Positions 8,543 through 17,326 are shown, numbered from the stretch's first letter. The stretch is DNA of 64,000 nt from an uncultured Clostridium sp. (GCA_948473335.1 CAOKXF010000009.1:16117-80116), one strand, 5' to 3'. The notes: generated by a model from the letters alone, not told the origin. Made by a program: numbers and translations.

Positions 8543-9229
8543 GCTTTCTTTTGAATTATTAAAATATACAACTAAGTTATTTTGAGAGTCACAAAAAGCT
8601 AAAAAAACATCTTTGATATTTTTAACATTTTGAGAAACAAGTTGCTTTTGAATCCAGAGTTCATCATTTCCAGTATATTGTAAATTTTGTTTTAACAATA
8701 TGCCATTTAAAATGATAGTAGAGCAAATTCGCTCAGGATTAGTAGAAAGATTCAAGTCAGTAGGAGTAACAGGTCGTTGATTTTCTTTAGGAAGAAAACT
8801 TATTTTTCCATTAATTTCTAATATTGCTGTTTGCAAATTACTTAGATTAAAAAATCCATTAACTCTACATTGCATCAAAAATTCATTAATATCAATTTTA
8901 GCTTTTTTTAAATTTTTGACATAAATTTCATCATTATCATAAAGAATTAAAGAGTTGCCATAAATAATTCTGCGAAATTTTAGAGATTTACATGAAAACA
9001 CCGATATTGCAATGGAAATAATCGCATATATAATCATTGCAACAAGAGGTTGCATAAAATCATCTTCAAGAGCAGTAGACATTTCTGCCGCAATAGAACC
9101 AATTGTGATACCAATAATATAGTCAAACATTGTAAGCTGTGACATTTCTTTATTTCCCATTAATCGTGTTAAAATATATAAAGTGATAGCAGAACCAGAG
9201 GTAAGAGCAACAATTTTTAAAATATCCAA
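8522..9229 (-). CDS. DUF421 (YetF-like) membrane protein
   Basis: A 235-residue protein with about three N-terminal membrane segments (residues about 5-20, 35-50 and 60-80). 'TRLMGNKEMSQLTMFDYIIGITIGSIAAE' is the hallmark of DUF421/YetF proteins. A soluble C-terminal region follows ('VNGFFNLSNLQTAILEINGKISFLP'). Function is not firmly established; DUF421 proteins have been linked to spore membrane properties and spore heat resistance in Bacillus. The start is TTG (complement of 9227-9229), chosen because AGGAGG lies 7 bases upstream. Codon third positions are T-rich, unlike the + strand neighbours but like the other minus-strand genes. Confidence 0.85.
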   Translation of the reverse strand: MDILKIVALTSGSAITLYILTRLMGNKEMSQLTMFDYIIGITIGSIAAEMSTALEDDFMQPLVAMIIYAIISIAISVFSCKSLKFRRIIYGNSLILYDNDEIYVKNLKKAKIDINEFLMQCRVNGFFNLSNLQTAILEINGKISFLPKENQRPVTPTDLNLSTNPERICSTIILNGILLKQNLQYTGNDELWIQKQLVSQNVKNIKDVFLAFCDSQNNLVVYFNNSKESKNDSFQ

Positions 9230-9546
9230 ATTAGAACCTCCTAAAATTTATACGAGTTTGATATAAATAATGTAATTATTAATAGATATAAAGATACTAA
9301 TATACATAGTTATTCATATCTATTAATATATTTTGTACAGCATTAAACAAAAATATTCGAACAATATGAAAAGAGAAATTAAACAGAAAATATATTTCAA
9401 AAAATTAATTTCTAGGTAGTTATTAAATGCTATTAAAAGTGAAAAAAATGTATGAAAATTATTGAATTTATTGTGAAAAATGATAAACTATAATAAGTGA
9501 AAAATACAAGTGGAGAAAAATGCTGCCAATACTGGATTACAAGCAA
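9230..9546. other. Non-coding gap between divergent DUF421 and phosphatase genes
   Basis: About 380 bases lie between the divergent starts, with no ORF worth keeping. A TATAAT is present at 9489-9494, but no good -35 lies 16-18 bases upstream. The only clear structure is the 36-bp element at 9547-9582, just before the phosphatase Shine-Dalgarno. Confidence 0.6.
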
Positions 9547-9582
9547 AAGTGTGTCACAAGGAACGTCCCCACTGACCCACTT
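9547..9582 (+). repeat. 36-bp inverted-repeat element, copy 2
   Basis: Reads AAGTGTGTCA, then CAAGGAACGTCCCCAC, then TGACCCACTT. The ends are inverted repeats with one mismatch. It lies 26 bases upstream of the start of the phosphatase gene, inside its likely 5' leader. Confidence 0.88.
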
Positions 9583-9607
9583 GCCACTCTGACTCAAGGA
9601 GGAAAAA

Positions 9608-10084
9608 ATGAAAATAATGTTTATATGCACAGGAAATATATGTAGAAGTGCAATGGCACATTGGTTATTAAAAAAGAAATTAGAAAAATTAAAAATACAA
9701 GATGTAGAAGTATATTCAAGCGGAACATTTGCATTTACAGGAGATGTGTCAACAGAAGAAGCAATAGAAGTTATGAAGGAATATGGAGTAGATTTAAAAA
9801 AACACAGAGCAACAAATATAGTAGAATCAAATATTAAAGAAATGGATTTAATATTGTGTGCAACAAATTCTCATAAAATGCAAATAGTAGGTAGATATCC
9901 AGATTTAAATAATAAAACGTTTACAATGAAAGAATATGTGAATTATAATGAGAAAGATAAACACCCAATAGATATTAGTGACCCATGGGGTTATGATATT
10001 GTAACATATAGAATGTGTGCTGCTGAGATAGAAAAATGTTTAGATTTATTATTAAAAAAACTTGAAAAAGATAAAAAAATATAG
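9608..10084 (+). CDS. Low-molecular-weight protein tyrosine phosphatase
   Basis: A 158-residue cytoplasmic phosphatase. The N-terminal P-loop is 'CTGNICRS' (C-x5-R; Cys7, Arg13) and the general acid Asp is in 'DISDPWG'. In the related Bacillus arginine phosphatase YwlE, position 11 is Thr, which sets phosphoarginine specificity. Here position 11 is Ile, as in tyrosine-specific members, so a phosphotyrosine phosphatase is more likely. The ATG has AAGGAGG 7 bases upstream. The promoter of the next gene (pcrA) lies inside its last codons. No tyrosine kinase gene is visible nearby. Confidence 0.9.
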   Translation: MKIMFICTGNICRSAMAHWLLKKKLEKLKIQDVEVYSSGTFAFTGDVSTEEAIEVMKEYGVDLKKHRATNIVESNIKEMDLILCATNSHKMQIVGRYPDLNNKTFTMKEYVNYNEKDKHPIDISDPWGYDIVTYRMCAAEIEKCLDLLLKKLEKDKKI

Positions 10085-10090
10085 TATAAT
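10062..10090 (+). promoter_or_regulatory. Sigma-A-type promoter for pcrA
   Basis: TTGAAA (10062-10067), a 17-base spacer and TATAAT (10085-10090). It is embedded in the end of the phosphatase gene, and the implied leader to pcrA is about 105 bases. Confidence 0.75.
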
Positions 10091-10202
10091 ACGAACATAT
10101 ATTTGAAAATGCAATTAAAATAAAATAACTAAAATAAACAAATGAAATAAAAATAAGATTAGTAAAAAAGGAAAAAGAAATAAAAGAGAAAGAGGAATAA
10201 AA

Positions 10203-12575
10203 ATGCAAGAAAAATTAAAAGAATTGAATGATAAACAATATGAAGCAGTAGTTAAAACAGAAGGACCATGTTTAGTAATAGCAGGTGCTGGAAGCGGAAA
10301 AACTAAAGTATTAACATACAAAATAGCATATCTAATGTCAGAAAAAAATGTTTTACCTTGGAACATTATAGCAATAACATTTACAAATAAAGCAGCTAAC
10401 GAAATGAAAGAAAGAATAGCAAATTTGGTAGGAGATGTAGCAAGAGATTTATGGATGGGGACTTTTCACTCAATATGTGTAAGAATATTAAGAAAATTTA
10501 TAGATAGAATAGGATTTGAATCCTCTTTTATAATATTTGATACAAGTGATCAAAAAACATTAGTTAAACAATGTATGAAAGAATTACAAATTGATGATAA
10601 AACCTTTAGTGATAGAGGAATTTTATCAGAAATAAGTAATGCAAAAAATGAAATGTTAGATCCAGAGCAATATACTATGAGAGCAGGAACTGATTTTAGA
10701 AAAGGAAAAATAGCAACAGTATATGAATTATATCAGAAAAAATTGAAAGAAAATAATGCAATAGATTTTGATGATATAATTAATTATACTATTAGAATAT
10801 TGTTAGAAAACCCAGATGTTTTGGAATATTATGCAAATAAATTTAAATATGTTTTAGTAGATGAATATCAAGATACAAATAAATCACAATTTACTCTAAT
10901 AACGCTTTTTGCTTCAATACATGGAAATATAACAGTAGTAGGAGATAATGACCAAAGTGTATATAGTTTTAGAGGAGCAGATATTACAAATATTTTGAAT
11001 TTTGAAAAGGATTTTCCAGGAACCCAAATTATTAAGTTGGAACAAAATTATAGATGTACAGGAAATATATTGAAGATTGCTAATGAAGTAATAAAAAATA
11101 ATGAGGTGAAATATGAGAAGAAGCTATGGACGGAAAATGAAGAAGGTGAATTACCAAAAGTATATTTAGCAGATAATGAATATGATGAAGGAACATATAT
11201 TGTAGAACAGATAGAATATTTAAAAAGGAACCAATATTATAAATATTCAGATTTTGCAGTTCTATATAGAATGAATACACAATCAAGGGCAATAGAGGAT
11301 ATACTAAGAAGGGAAAATGTACCTTATAGAATTATAGGAGGATTAAAATTCTATGAAAGGAAAGAAATAAAGGACATTATAGCATATTTGAGATTGATTC
11401 AAAATACATCAGATAATTTAAGTTTGAATAGAATAATAAATGAACCTAAAAGAGGTATAGGAAAGACAAGTCTAGAAAATATAGCAGAAATAGCAATACA
11501 ATATAATATATCAATGTATGAGGTAATAAAAAATGCAAATCAATATGGATTAAATAGAGTATATCTAAATTCAAGAGAATTTATTGATACAATGGAAGTC
11601 TTAATATCAAAGAAAGATGAGCTATCAATATCAAAACTTATAGAATTGACATTAAATAAGACAGGATATACAAAAGCATTAGAAAATGAGAATACAGTAG
11701 AAGCGGATAATAGAATAGCAAATTTAGAAGAATTTTTAACGGTAGCAATAGAATTTGAAGAGGAATTTGCAGATAATAAATTAAGTGACTTCTTAGAAGG
11801 AATAACATTATCAAGCGATTTAGATAATAGTGAAGAAGAAGTCGACTCAGTAACACTAATGACATTGCATAGTGCAAAAGGATTAGAATTTCCAGTAGTA
11901 TTTCTAGTTGGAATGGAAGAGGGAATATTCCCAGGATATCAATCAATACAAGAGCCAAAAGAACTTGAAGAAGAAAGAAGATTATGTTATGTAGGTATTA
12001 CAAGAGCAAAAGAAAATTTATTTTTAACTTGTGCAAAACAAAGGACAGTATTTGGTTCAACTAGTTGCAATATGATATCAAGATTTTTAAATGAAATACC
12101 AGAAGAGATGCTAGATGGTGCAGATGAAGTATTTGGTGATAACAAAAAAACTAATAATGCATTTGAGAGAACATCGTTTGGAGATTCTAAATATACTTGG
12201 AGTTATGGAAGCAAAAATAATGGAAATATAAAAACGTATAAAGTGCCATCAAATATTGCATATGGAGTTGCTGCAACAAGCATTGGACAGGGAACAAATA
12301 CAAATGGTACAGTAGGCATAGCAAGTAATAATATGTTTAAGAAGACAGCAGAAAGTTTCTTGAATTCTTTAAATATGAATAAGAAAAATAATTCAACAGA
12401 AATTAATTTACAACAATATCAGGTAGGAGTAAAAGTATATCATAAAAAATTTGGAGAAGGAATAATTAGTACAGTTGAAGCAGAGGAAGATGATTTGAAA
12501 GTTGATATAGATTTCGAGAAAGTAGGTCATAAGAGATTAATGGCAAAATATGCGGGTCTAGAAGTTATATCTTAA
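10203..12575 (+). CDS. pcrA: ATP-dependent DNA helicase PcrA/UvrD
   Basis: A 790-residue superfamily 1A helicase that unwinds DNA 3' to 5' in repair and replication restart. Motifs in order: 'IAGAGSGKTKVLTYK' (Walker A, about residue 28), 'GTFHSICVRILR' (Ia/Ib), 'VDEYQDTNKSQ' (Walker B), 'VVGDNDQSVYSFRGAD' (III), 'KLEQNYR' (IV), 'TLHSAKGLEFPVVFLVG' (V) and 'YVGITRAKENL' (VI). The C-terminal 'YHKKFGEGIISTVEAEEDD' resembles the PcrA Tudor-like domain that binds RNA polymerase. Length and tail favour PcrA over Rep. It is convergent with the ABC-F gene and shares a terminator with it. Confidence 0.96.
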   Translation: MQEKLKELNDKQYEAVVKTEGPCLVIAGAGSGKTKVLTYKIAYLMSEKNVLPWNIIAITFTNKAANEMKERIANLVGDVARDLWMGTFHSICVRILRKFIDRIGFESSFIIFDTSDQKTLVKQCMKELQIDDKTFSDRGILSEISNAKNEMLDPEQYTMRAGTDFRKGKIATVYELYQKKLKENNAIDFDDIINYTIRILLENPDVLEYYANKFKYVLVDEYQDTNKSQFTLITLFASIHGNITVVGDNDQSVYSFRGADITNILNFEKDFPGTQIIKLEQNYRCTGNILKIANEVIKNNEVKYEKKLWTENEEGELPKVYLADNEYDEGTYIVEQIEYLKRNQYYKYSDFAVLYRMNTQSRAIEDILRRENVPYRIIGGLKFYERKEIKDIIAYLRLIQNTSDNLSLNRIINEPKRGIGKTSLENIAEIAIQYNISMYEVIKNANQYGLNRVYLNSREFIDTMEVLISKKDELSISKLIELTLNKTGYTKALENENTVEADNRIANLEEFLTVAIEFEEEFADNKLSDFLEGITLSSDLDNSEEEVDSVTLMTLHSAKGLEFPVVFLVGMEEGIFPGYQSIQEPKELEEERRLCYVGITRAKENLFLTCAKQRTVFGSTSCNMISRFLNEIPEEMLDGADEVFGDNKKTNNAFERTSFGDSKYTWSYGSKNNGNIKTYKVPSNIAYGVAATSIGQGTNTNGTVGIASNNMFKKTAESFLNSLNMNKKNNSTEINLQQYQVGVKVYHKKFGEGIISTVEAEEDDLKVDIDFEKVGHKRLMAKYAGLEVIS

Positions 12576-12616
12576 TGAAAAAATAAGATAAATAAATACA
12601 TAGTGAATTTATAAAA

Positions 12617-12643
12617 GAGGTTATTCTATAAGTGAATAACCTC
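12617..12643. terminator. Hairpin between convergent pcrA and ABC-F genes
   Basis: Perfect 10-bp stem GAGGTTATTC / GAATAACCTC with a 7-nt loop. The T-run is poor on both sides (CTCCTTAAC and AAAAGAGG context), so termination efficiency is uncertain, but position and symmetry fit. Confidence 0.65.
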
Positions 12644-12712
12644 TCCTTAACTATAATATTTTTTATGATAAGTAGTCAAATCAATAAATTGAGTATCTAA
12701 TTTTTTACATCC

Positions 12713-14197
12713 TTATTTTTCCAAATTTATAATTTTTGTTGCTACTTTTGCAATAAATGTTTCATCATGTTCTACAAAAATAAGTGTAGGATTATAATTT
12801 AATATGGCATCTTCTATTTGCATTCTTGTTAATATATCAATATAATTCAAAGGTTCATCCCATATATAAATATTTGCTTGTTCTGATATGCTTTTTGCAA
12901 TTAGAACTTTTTTCTTTTGACCTTCACTCATATCTTGTATATTAGTATCAAAATCAGTTTTTGATAAACCCATTTTTACTAGCATGGCTCTAAAAATACT
13001 TTCATCTATTTTATTATCTTGTGCAAAAGTTTTTAAATTTCCTTTTAGAGCTTCTGTTGTTTGTGATACATAAGATATTTTTAAATCATTAGATACTTTA
13101 AATTCTCCATTATGTTGAATTTTATTTCCTAGAATAAGTTTTAAAATGCTTGATTTTCCAATCCCATTTTTGCCAACTAGTGCAACTTTATCACCATTAT
13201 TTACTTCAAAGGAAATAGGCATAAATATTGCATGATTATTAAATTTTATCTGAAAATTATTTGCTAAAATTAATGGATTCTTATTACTTTGCAAAGGAAT
13301 AATTTTTAGAGTATCATTCCTATCTACATTTTTTAATAAAGTGGTCTTTTTATCTAGTGCCTTTTCAATTCTTTGCTCTATGACTTTTGAAGTTTTCATC
13401 ATTTTAGAAGCTTTATGCCCTATATATCCTTTGTCTATTGTAGTTTCAGAATTATACTTTTTACTCTTTCCCATTTCAGCTTTGTTTGACCATTTTGCAG
13501 AATTTTTAGAGGCAATCTCCAATCGATTTATATCTTTTTGTAATTTTTCGTTCTGCATTATTTCAAAATTATCTTGTCTATCCTTATTTTCTTTCCAAGA
13601 TGATAAATTACCTTGTTGTATTTCGATATTAGAATTATTTATAGAAATTATATGATTTACAACTTTATCTAGAAGATTTCTATCATGAGATACTAATATA
13701 AAACCATTTTTCTTTTCTAAATAACTAATTAAATTATTTCTTGTTTCAATATCTAAATGATTTGTAGGTTCATCTATAAGTAAGAAATTGTTTCCTTTTA
13801 AGAATAGGCTTATTAAAAGTATCTTTACTTGTTCTCCACCACTTAATAGGTTAAAGTTTCTGTATAGAATTTCTGTATCTGCATTAAGTAAATTTAATTC
13901 CTTTATAATTTCCCAATCTTCAACATGTGGAGCAATTTCATTTACTATATCTATTGATATTCTATCTTTATTTATTATTTCAAAAGGAAAATAGTCAACA
14001 TCAATATTTTTTGATATTGTTCCTTTATATTCATACTTTCCTTGTAATAACTTTAAGAATGTAGTTTTTCCTTTACCATTTCTACCAATCAATCCTAGTT
14101 TCCAATCAGTATCTATATTAAATGATACATTTTCAAATATATTATTATAACTACCATCATATCCAAAGGTTAAGTTGTTTATACTTATTAAAGACAT
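12713..14197 (-). CDS. Lsa-type ABC-F ATPase (probable ribosomal protection protein)
   Basis: A 494-residue soluble protein with two ATP-binding cassettes and no membrane segment. Cassette 1 has 'GLIGRNGKGKTTFL', 'NLLSGGEQVKILL' and 'LLIDEPTNHLD'. Cassette 2 has 'ALVGKNGIGKSSIL', 'DMSEGQKKKVLIAKS' and 'YIWDEPLNYID'. The second Walker B with 'WDEPLNY' and the interdomain linker ('NRLEIASKNSAKWSNKAEMG') resemble Lsa-family proteins. Those displace lincosamides, streptogramin A and pleuromutilins from the ribosome. Resistance is an inference from family resemblance only. The ATG has GGAGAAAC upstream. T-rich codons match the other lagging-strand genes, so they are not evidence of transfer. Confidence 0.88.
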   Translation of the reverse strand: MSLISINNLTFGYDGSYNNIFENVSFNIDTDWKLGLIGRNGKGKTTFLKLLQGKYEYKGTISKNIDVDYFPFEIINKDRISIDIVNEIAPHVEDWEIIKELNLLNADTEILYRNFNLLSGGEQVKILLISLFLKGNNFLLIDEPTNHLDIETRNNLISYLEKKNGFILVSHDRNLLDKVVNHIISINNSNIEIQQGNLSSWKENKDRQDNFEIMQNEKLQKDINRLEIASKNSAKWSNKAEMGKSKKYNSETTIDKGYIGHKASKMMKTSKVIEQRIEKALDKKTTLLKNVDRNDTLKIIPLQSNKNPLILANNFQIKFNNHAIFMPISFEVNNGDKVALVGKNGIGKSSILKLILGNKIQHNGEFKVSNDLKISYVSQTTEALKGNLKTFAQDNKIDESIFRAMLVKMGLSKTDFDTNIQDMSEGQKKKVLIAKSISEQANIYIWDEPLNYIDILTRMQIEDAILNYNPTLIFVEHDETFIAKVATKIINLEK

Positions 14198-14242
14198 TGT
14201 TTCTCCAATCTTTATAACAAAATAATATTCTTACTTTTTATT

Positions 14243-14271
14243 ACTATACTATAATATTTAGAATAATACAA
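14243..14271 (-). promoter_or_regulatory. Sigma-A-type promoter for the ABC-F gene
   Basis: On the minus strand: TTGTAT (complement of 14266-14271), a 17-base spacer and TATAGT (complement of 14243-14248), ending about 45 bases before the ABC-F start. No leader peptide or attenuator hairpin, such as those seen upstream of some ABC-F genes, was recognised in the short leader. Confidence 0.6.
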
Positions 14272-14359
14272 GAGAATAAAACAAAAATTTGCATACTTAA
14301 GAAATTAAGAGTAAATAATTATCAACAAGAATAATTGTGGGATTACTCTGAAATCATTA

Positions 14360-14398
14360 AAAGAAATGAGTCATGTAGATTACAGAACTCATTTCTTT
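14360..14398 (-). terminator. Terminator downstream of the CotF-like gene
   Basis: Perfect 12-bp arms AAAGAAATGAGT / ACTCATTTCTTT separated by 15 bases. On the minus strand a short T-run follows, fitting termination of the gene ending at 14464. Confidence 0.7.
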
Positions 14399-14463
14399 AT
14401 AAGTTGTTTAATATAAATTTAATCAAAAAGTGTTTAACTTTTTGTGTGAAATTTAATGTATAT

Positions 14464-14709
14464 TTATCCTTGAACTTCAGTTTTAACAGTTTCTATTTCA
14501 GTAGTAGATGCTTTAGCAGCAGGAATATAGTATCCTTTATTTTCAGCAATCTTATATAATTCATATTGGAAACATTCATCACTATTTCTAATTTGTTGGA
14601 AAGTTTGTCTAAGTTGAGCGTTAGAAGATTCAGTAATAGCTTTTTGATAAGCACTTAAATCAGATTTTACATTAGCCAATATGTCATTAACCATAGCTTT
14701 TTCGTCCAT
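14464..14709 (-). CDS. CotF-like spore coat protein
   Basis: An 81-residue mostly helical protein recognised as the coat F type from 'KAMVNDILANVKSDLSAYQ', 'QLRQTFQQIRNSDECFQYEL' and 'YKIAENKGYYIPAAKA'. The Tyr-Tyr-x-Pro-Ala-x3-Ala tail is typical of these small proteins. They are built like ferritin-type helix pairs and are found in the spore coat. The start ATG has AAAGGAG upstream. It is the second gene of a two-gene minus-strand unit with the small protein at 14823-15011. Precise role unknown. Confidence 0.8.
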   Translation of the reverse strand: MDEKAMVNDILANVKSDLSAYQKAITESSNAQLRQTFQQIRNSDECFQYELYKIAENKGYYIPAAKASTTEIETVKTEVQG

Positions 14710-14822
14710 AAAAAACTCCTTTCTATAAAATAATAAAATTATAATAAAAACATGTTAAATAGATAATGAATTGTATTGTAAACAATGAAACATGTATCAA
14801 TTAAGTATTAAAATTTTACTAT

Positions 14823-15011
14823 TTAGTTATTTAAAAAACTCATTAATTTTTGTTTAGTATTCAAAGCATCTTGAGCTGATTTTGTAAACATTTGCTTAAT
14901 CTGAGGATCAACAACTTGAGAAGCATACGTATTTAGTTTTTTATAAACTGTTTCATGAGCGCCAATTAAATGTCTTAAATCTTGAAGCTCTGTTTGTGTT
15001 AAATCTGCCAT
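14823..15011 (-). CDS. Small helical coat-associated protein
   Basis: A 62-residue protein, 'MADLTQTELQDLRHLIGAHE...', predicted to form two helices. It resembles the short proteins often found beside CotF-type genes, where they look like the front half of the same ferritin-like bundle. The track start at 15020 is rejected. AAAGGA directly abuts that ATG, whereas the ATG of MADLTQ is 9 bases downstream of it. A role in the spore coat is inferred from its neighbour. Confidence 0.65.
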   Translation of the reverse strand: MADLTQTELQDLRHLIGAHETVYKKLNTYASQVVDPQIKQMFTKSAQDALNTKQKLMSFLNN

Positions 15012-15365
15012 AAAAACCATTCCTTTCTATAAAATTTTCAAATAATCATTACAAATATTTTTAATGTTTTATTTGTAAATACTTGTAATATAATGATAAA
15101 ATCCTTCTAATAGTATAGACTAAAATGGAAATAATATACTAAAATTCAATAAAACAAAAAATAAATGCAAAGTCATGTAAACAGCTGATGGTAGCAAAGT
15201 AAATTAAAATAGAGAAAATAAATAATAAAAACAAGAAAAACGAACAATAAGGAAGAAAAACAAAAATAAATAGTAAAAACTTATAGAAAATAAAAAAATA
15301 GGGAAATTGCCAAAATACACCAAAAAATATAAAATATAAACCAAAGACAATGGGAGGAATTATAT
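15012..15365. other. Non-coding gap between divergent coat-like and M23 genes
   Basis: About 350 bases, strongly purine (A)-rich on the + strand from about 15120 onward. It must hold the promoters of the divergent coat pair and of the M23 gene. I could not find convincing sigma-A, sigma-E, sigma-G or sigma-K boxes. The minus-strand ORF at 15139 is a by-product of the A-rich strand. Confidence 0.5.
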
Positions 15366-16376
15366 ATGATAAGAAAAACACTAATGACAATACGTACATC
15401 AGTTAAGCTAATGTCATTACTAATTTTTGCAATTATAATAATAATATCTCTATTTGCAATATTTTACAAACCAACTTATAGTGTAAGCATAAATGGACAA
15501 TTTATAGGATACACAAAAGACAAAAGTAGTTTACAAAAAAGAATAAATGATTATATGGAAAAAGGCGATGAAAGTAATCAAAATATAGCATTTACAGAAG
15601 TACAAATCATGCCAGAATACCAATTATGCTTATTAAAAAAAGGAATTGTAACAAACGATGATGAAATATATACTGCAGTAATACAAGATAGTACAATATA
15701 TTATAGATATTATGCGATACTAGTAGATAATGAAGAAAAAGTATATGTAGGAAATTTCTCAGAAGCAGAGCAAATAGTAGATAAATTAAAAGAAAAAAAT
15801 ACGAACAATATAGACAAAATATCAATAAAAGAAAAATACAATACAGGAATGGATCAATTCGCAAGTATAGACGATGCAGTAACACAGTTATATGAAGAAA
15901 AGCCAGTAGTAGTAGCAACAACTACAAAGAAAAATACAAATTCAACATATTCAGTAGGAAGAAAAGCAACATCAATGTCTTATCAAAATATGCCAATAAA
16001 TATATCATTTATAAGACCAATATCAGGAAAGATAACATCAAGATTTGGATCAATAAGTAGAGTTAGGACAAGCGCACATAAAGGATTAGATATAGGAGCA
16101 CCTACAGGAACAAAAATAGCAGCAGCCGCATCAGGAACAGTTACATGTTCATCATATCAAGGATCATTAGGAAATTTGATTGTAATTTCACATGGAAATG
16201 GTATAGAAACATACTATGGTCATTGTAGTAAATTGTATGCGAAAGTTGGACAATATGTAAATCAAGGAGAAATAATAGCAGCAGTAGGTTCAACAGGAAA
16301 TTCAACAGGACCACATTTACACCTAGAAATAAAAGTAAATGGTGTTTCATATAATCCACAAAATTATGTATATTAA
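15366..16376 (+). CDS. Membrane-anchored M23 (LytM) endopeptidase
   Basis: A 336-residue protein with an N-terminal membrane segment (residues about 15-35, 'LMSLLIFAIIIIISLFAIFY'). An extracytoplasmic region of about 180 residues follows, then a C-terminal M23 domain. The zinc ligands are present: 'AHKGLDIGAPTG' (His, Asp) and 'GPHLHLEIKVNG' (H-x-H). It should therefore be an active peptidoglycan cross-link endopeptidase rather than a degenerate factor such as Bacillus SpoIIQ. Many such proteins work in sporulation or division. The coat-like genes next door are consistent with that but do not prove it. The ATG follows GGGAGGA at good spacing. Confidence 0.88.
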   Translation: MIRKTLMTIRTSVKLMSLLIFAIIIIISLFAIFYKPTYSVSINGQFIGYTKDKSSLQKRINDYMEKGDESNQNIAFTEVQIMPEYQLCLLKKGIVTNDDEIYTAVIQDSTIYYRYYAILVDNEEKVYVGNFSEAEQIVDKLKEKNTNNIDKISIKEKYNTGMDQFASIDDAVTQLYEEKPVVVATTTKKNTNSTYSVGRKATSMSYQNMPINISFIRPISGKITSRFGSISRVRTSAHKGLDIGAPTGTKIAAAASGTVTCSSYQGSLGNLIVISHGNGIETYYGHCSKLYAKVGQYVNQGEIIAAVGSTGNSTGPHLHLEIKVNGVSYNPQNYVY

Positions 16377-16441
16377 AGTAAAATACAATAATATTGAAAA
16401 TATGAAATTATTAAAATAAAGATAAAAATAAGAATAAAAAT

Positions 16442-16489
16442 AGTTGAGAAGGATACTAAAAAGTATTTGATTCTCAGCTTTTTTTTTGT
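16442..16489 (+). terminator. Terminator after the M23 gene
   Basis: An imperfect hairpin: AGTTGAGAAGGATACT pairs with AGTATTTGATTCTCAGCT with a small internal mismatch, followed by nine or more T residues. The 36-bp element starts 3 bases after it. Confidence 0.75.
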
Positions 16490-16491
16490 TG

Positions 16492-16527
16492 AAGTGTGTC
16501 ACAAGGAACGTCCCCACTGACACACTT
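16492..16527 (+). repeat. 36-bp inverted-repeat element, copy 3 (most symmetric)
   Basis: Ends are a perfect 10-bp inverted repeat, AAGTGTGTCA and TGACACACTT, around CAAGGAACGTCCCCAC. It is wedged between the M23 terminator and the stop codon of the convergent mecA gene, 2 bases away. Confidence 0.9.
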
Positions 16528-16529
16528 AT

Positions 16530-17162
16530 TTAAATAGTTCCAAAAAATCTATAACCATTTTGAATAGCATTATTCTTAAAAATAGGTTTACCATGTTCCA
16601 TTAGCTTATATTGAAAATTAATGGAATTAGAAACAAATGTTGCAAATTCAGAAATGCTTGAATAAAAGCTCTTCAAAAATTTAAAATCAACATTAATGTC
16701 AGATAAAACCAAATAATATGTATCGTTATATAAATATAAAGAAATATTTTTACAAAGTACTTTAAGATTTTTTAATAAATTAATGCTCAAATTATCACAA
16801 AAGTCACAAAAAGAGTCAAAACTATTAAAAGAATATATAGCAATTTTGTTAGTTAAGGACAAATTTCTACGTCTAACTGTTAAAGTTTTCTTAGGAGATA
16901 AAGTTTGAACATTATCAGGAGAAAATTTAGTAATTGTAAAAATAATCTGCCCATCAGAAGAAGCAAATGCCTCAATTAAAATCTTACTATCGTTAGTGTA
17001 AAAACCAACTTCTTTCTCTGCTTTGTTTAAAATAGAAAGAAGTAAATCTTGAGACTGATAAGAATTGGTAATTAGAGATTTAAAATCAACATTGTTTTTT
17101 TCTAAGTCTTCTGTGTTTAAGATTATACGAATTTTATTTTCAGTAAGTTTTTCAATTTTCAT
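16530..17162 (-). CDS. mecA: MecA-family adaptor protein
   Basis: A 210-residue protein with an N-terminal 'MKIEKLTENKIRIILNTEDL' segment and the 'SYQSQDLLLSILNKAEKEVGF' and 'IEAFASSDGQIIFTITK' stretches typical of MecA/NegA adaptors. A variable linker and a C-terminal half that in the family binds ClpC follow. MecA delivers substrates to the ClpCP protease in the cytoplasm. No clpC or clpP lies in the window. The ATG has AAGGAGG a few bases upstream. Its 3' end is adjacent to copy 3 of the 36-bp element. Targets cannot be deduced. Confidence 0.85.
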   Translation of the reverse strand: MKIEKLTENKIRIILNTEDLEKNNVDFKSLITNSYQSQDLLLSILNKAEKEVGFYTNDSKILIEAFASSDGQIIFTITKFSPDNVQTLSPKKTLTVRRRNLSLTNKIAIYSFNSFDSFCDFCDNLSINLLKNLKVLCKNISLYLYNDTYYLVLSDINVDFKFLKSFYSSISEFATFVSNSINFQYKLMEHGKPIFKNNAIQNGYRFFGTI

Positions 17163-17297
17163 AAATAGTATTCCTCCTTAATAACTGTAATTATATTATA
17201 CCACTAAATATATTATATTTAAAGACACAAAATTTGGTAATAGTAAAATGTATATTTCTTAATATAACATATAAAAATAAAAAAATCCATAATAGAC

Positions 17298-17326
17298 TTG
17301 AAAAAAAAGAAAAATCAATGTATAAT
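17298..17326 (+). promoter_or_regulatory. Sigma-A-type promoter for radC-mreBCD
   Basis: TTGAAA (17298-17303), a 17-base spacer and TATAAT (17321-17326). The track start codon for radC (TTG 17298) is the -35 box itself, so translation must start downstream. Confidence 0.8.

Noticed and set aside
9463-9494. Promoter for the phosphatase gene using TATAAT at 9489
   Set aside because: The candidate -35 boxes give spacers of 12 or 20 bases, outside the usual range.
12713-14197. ABC-F gene as horizontally acquired on the basis of codon use
   Set aside because: All minus-strand genes in the window share the T-ending codon style, so strand skew explains it. No flanking mobile element or direct repeats seen.
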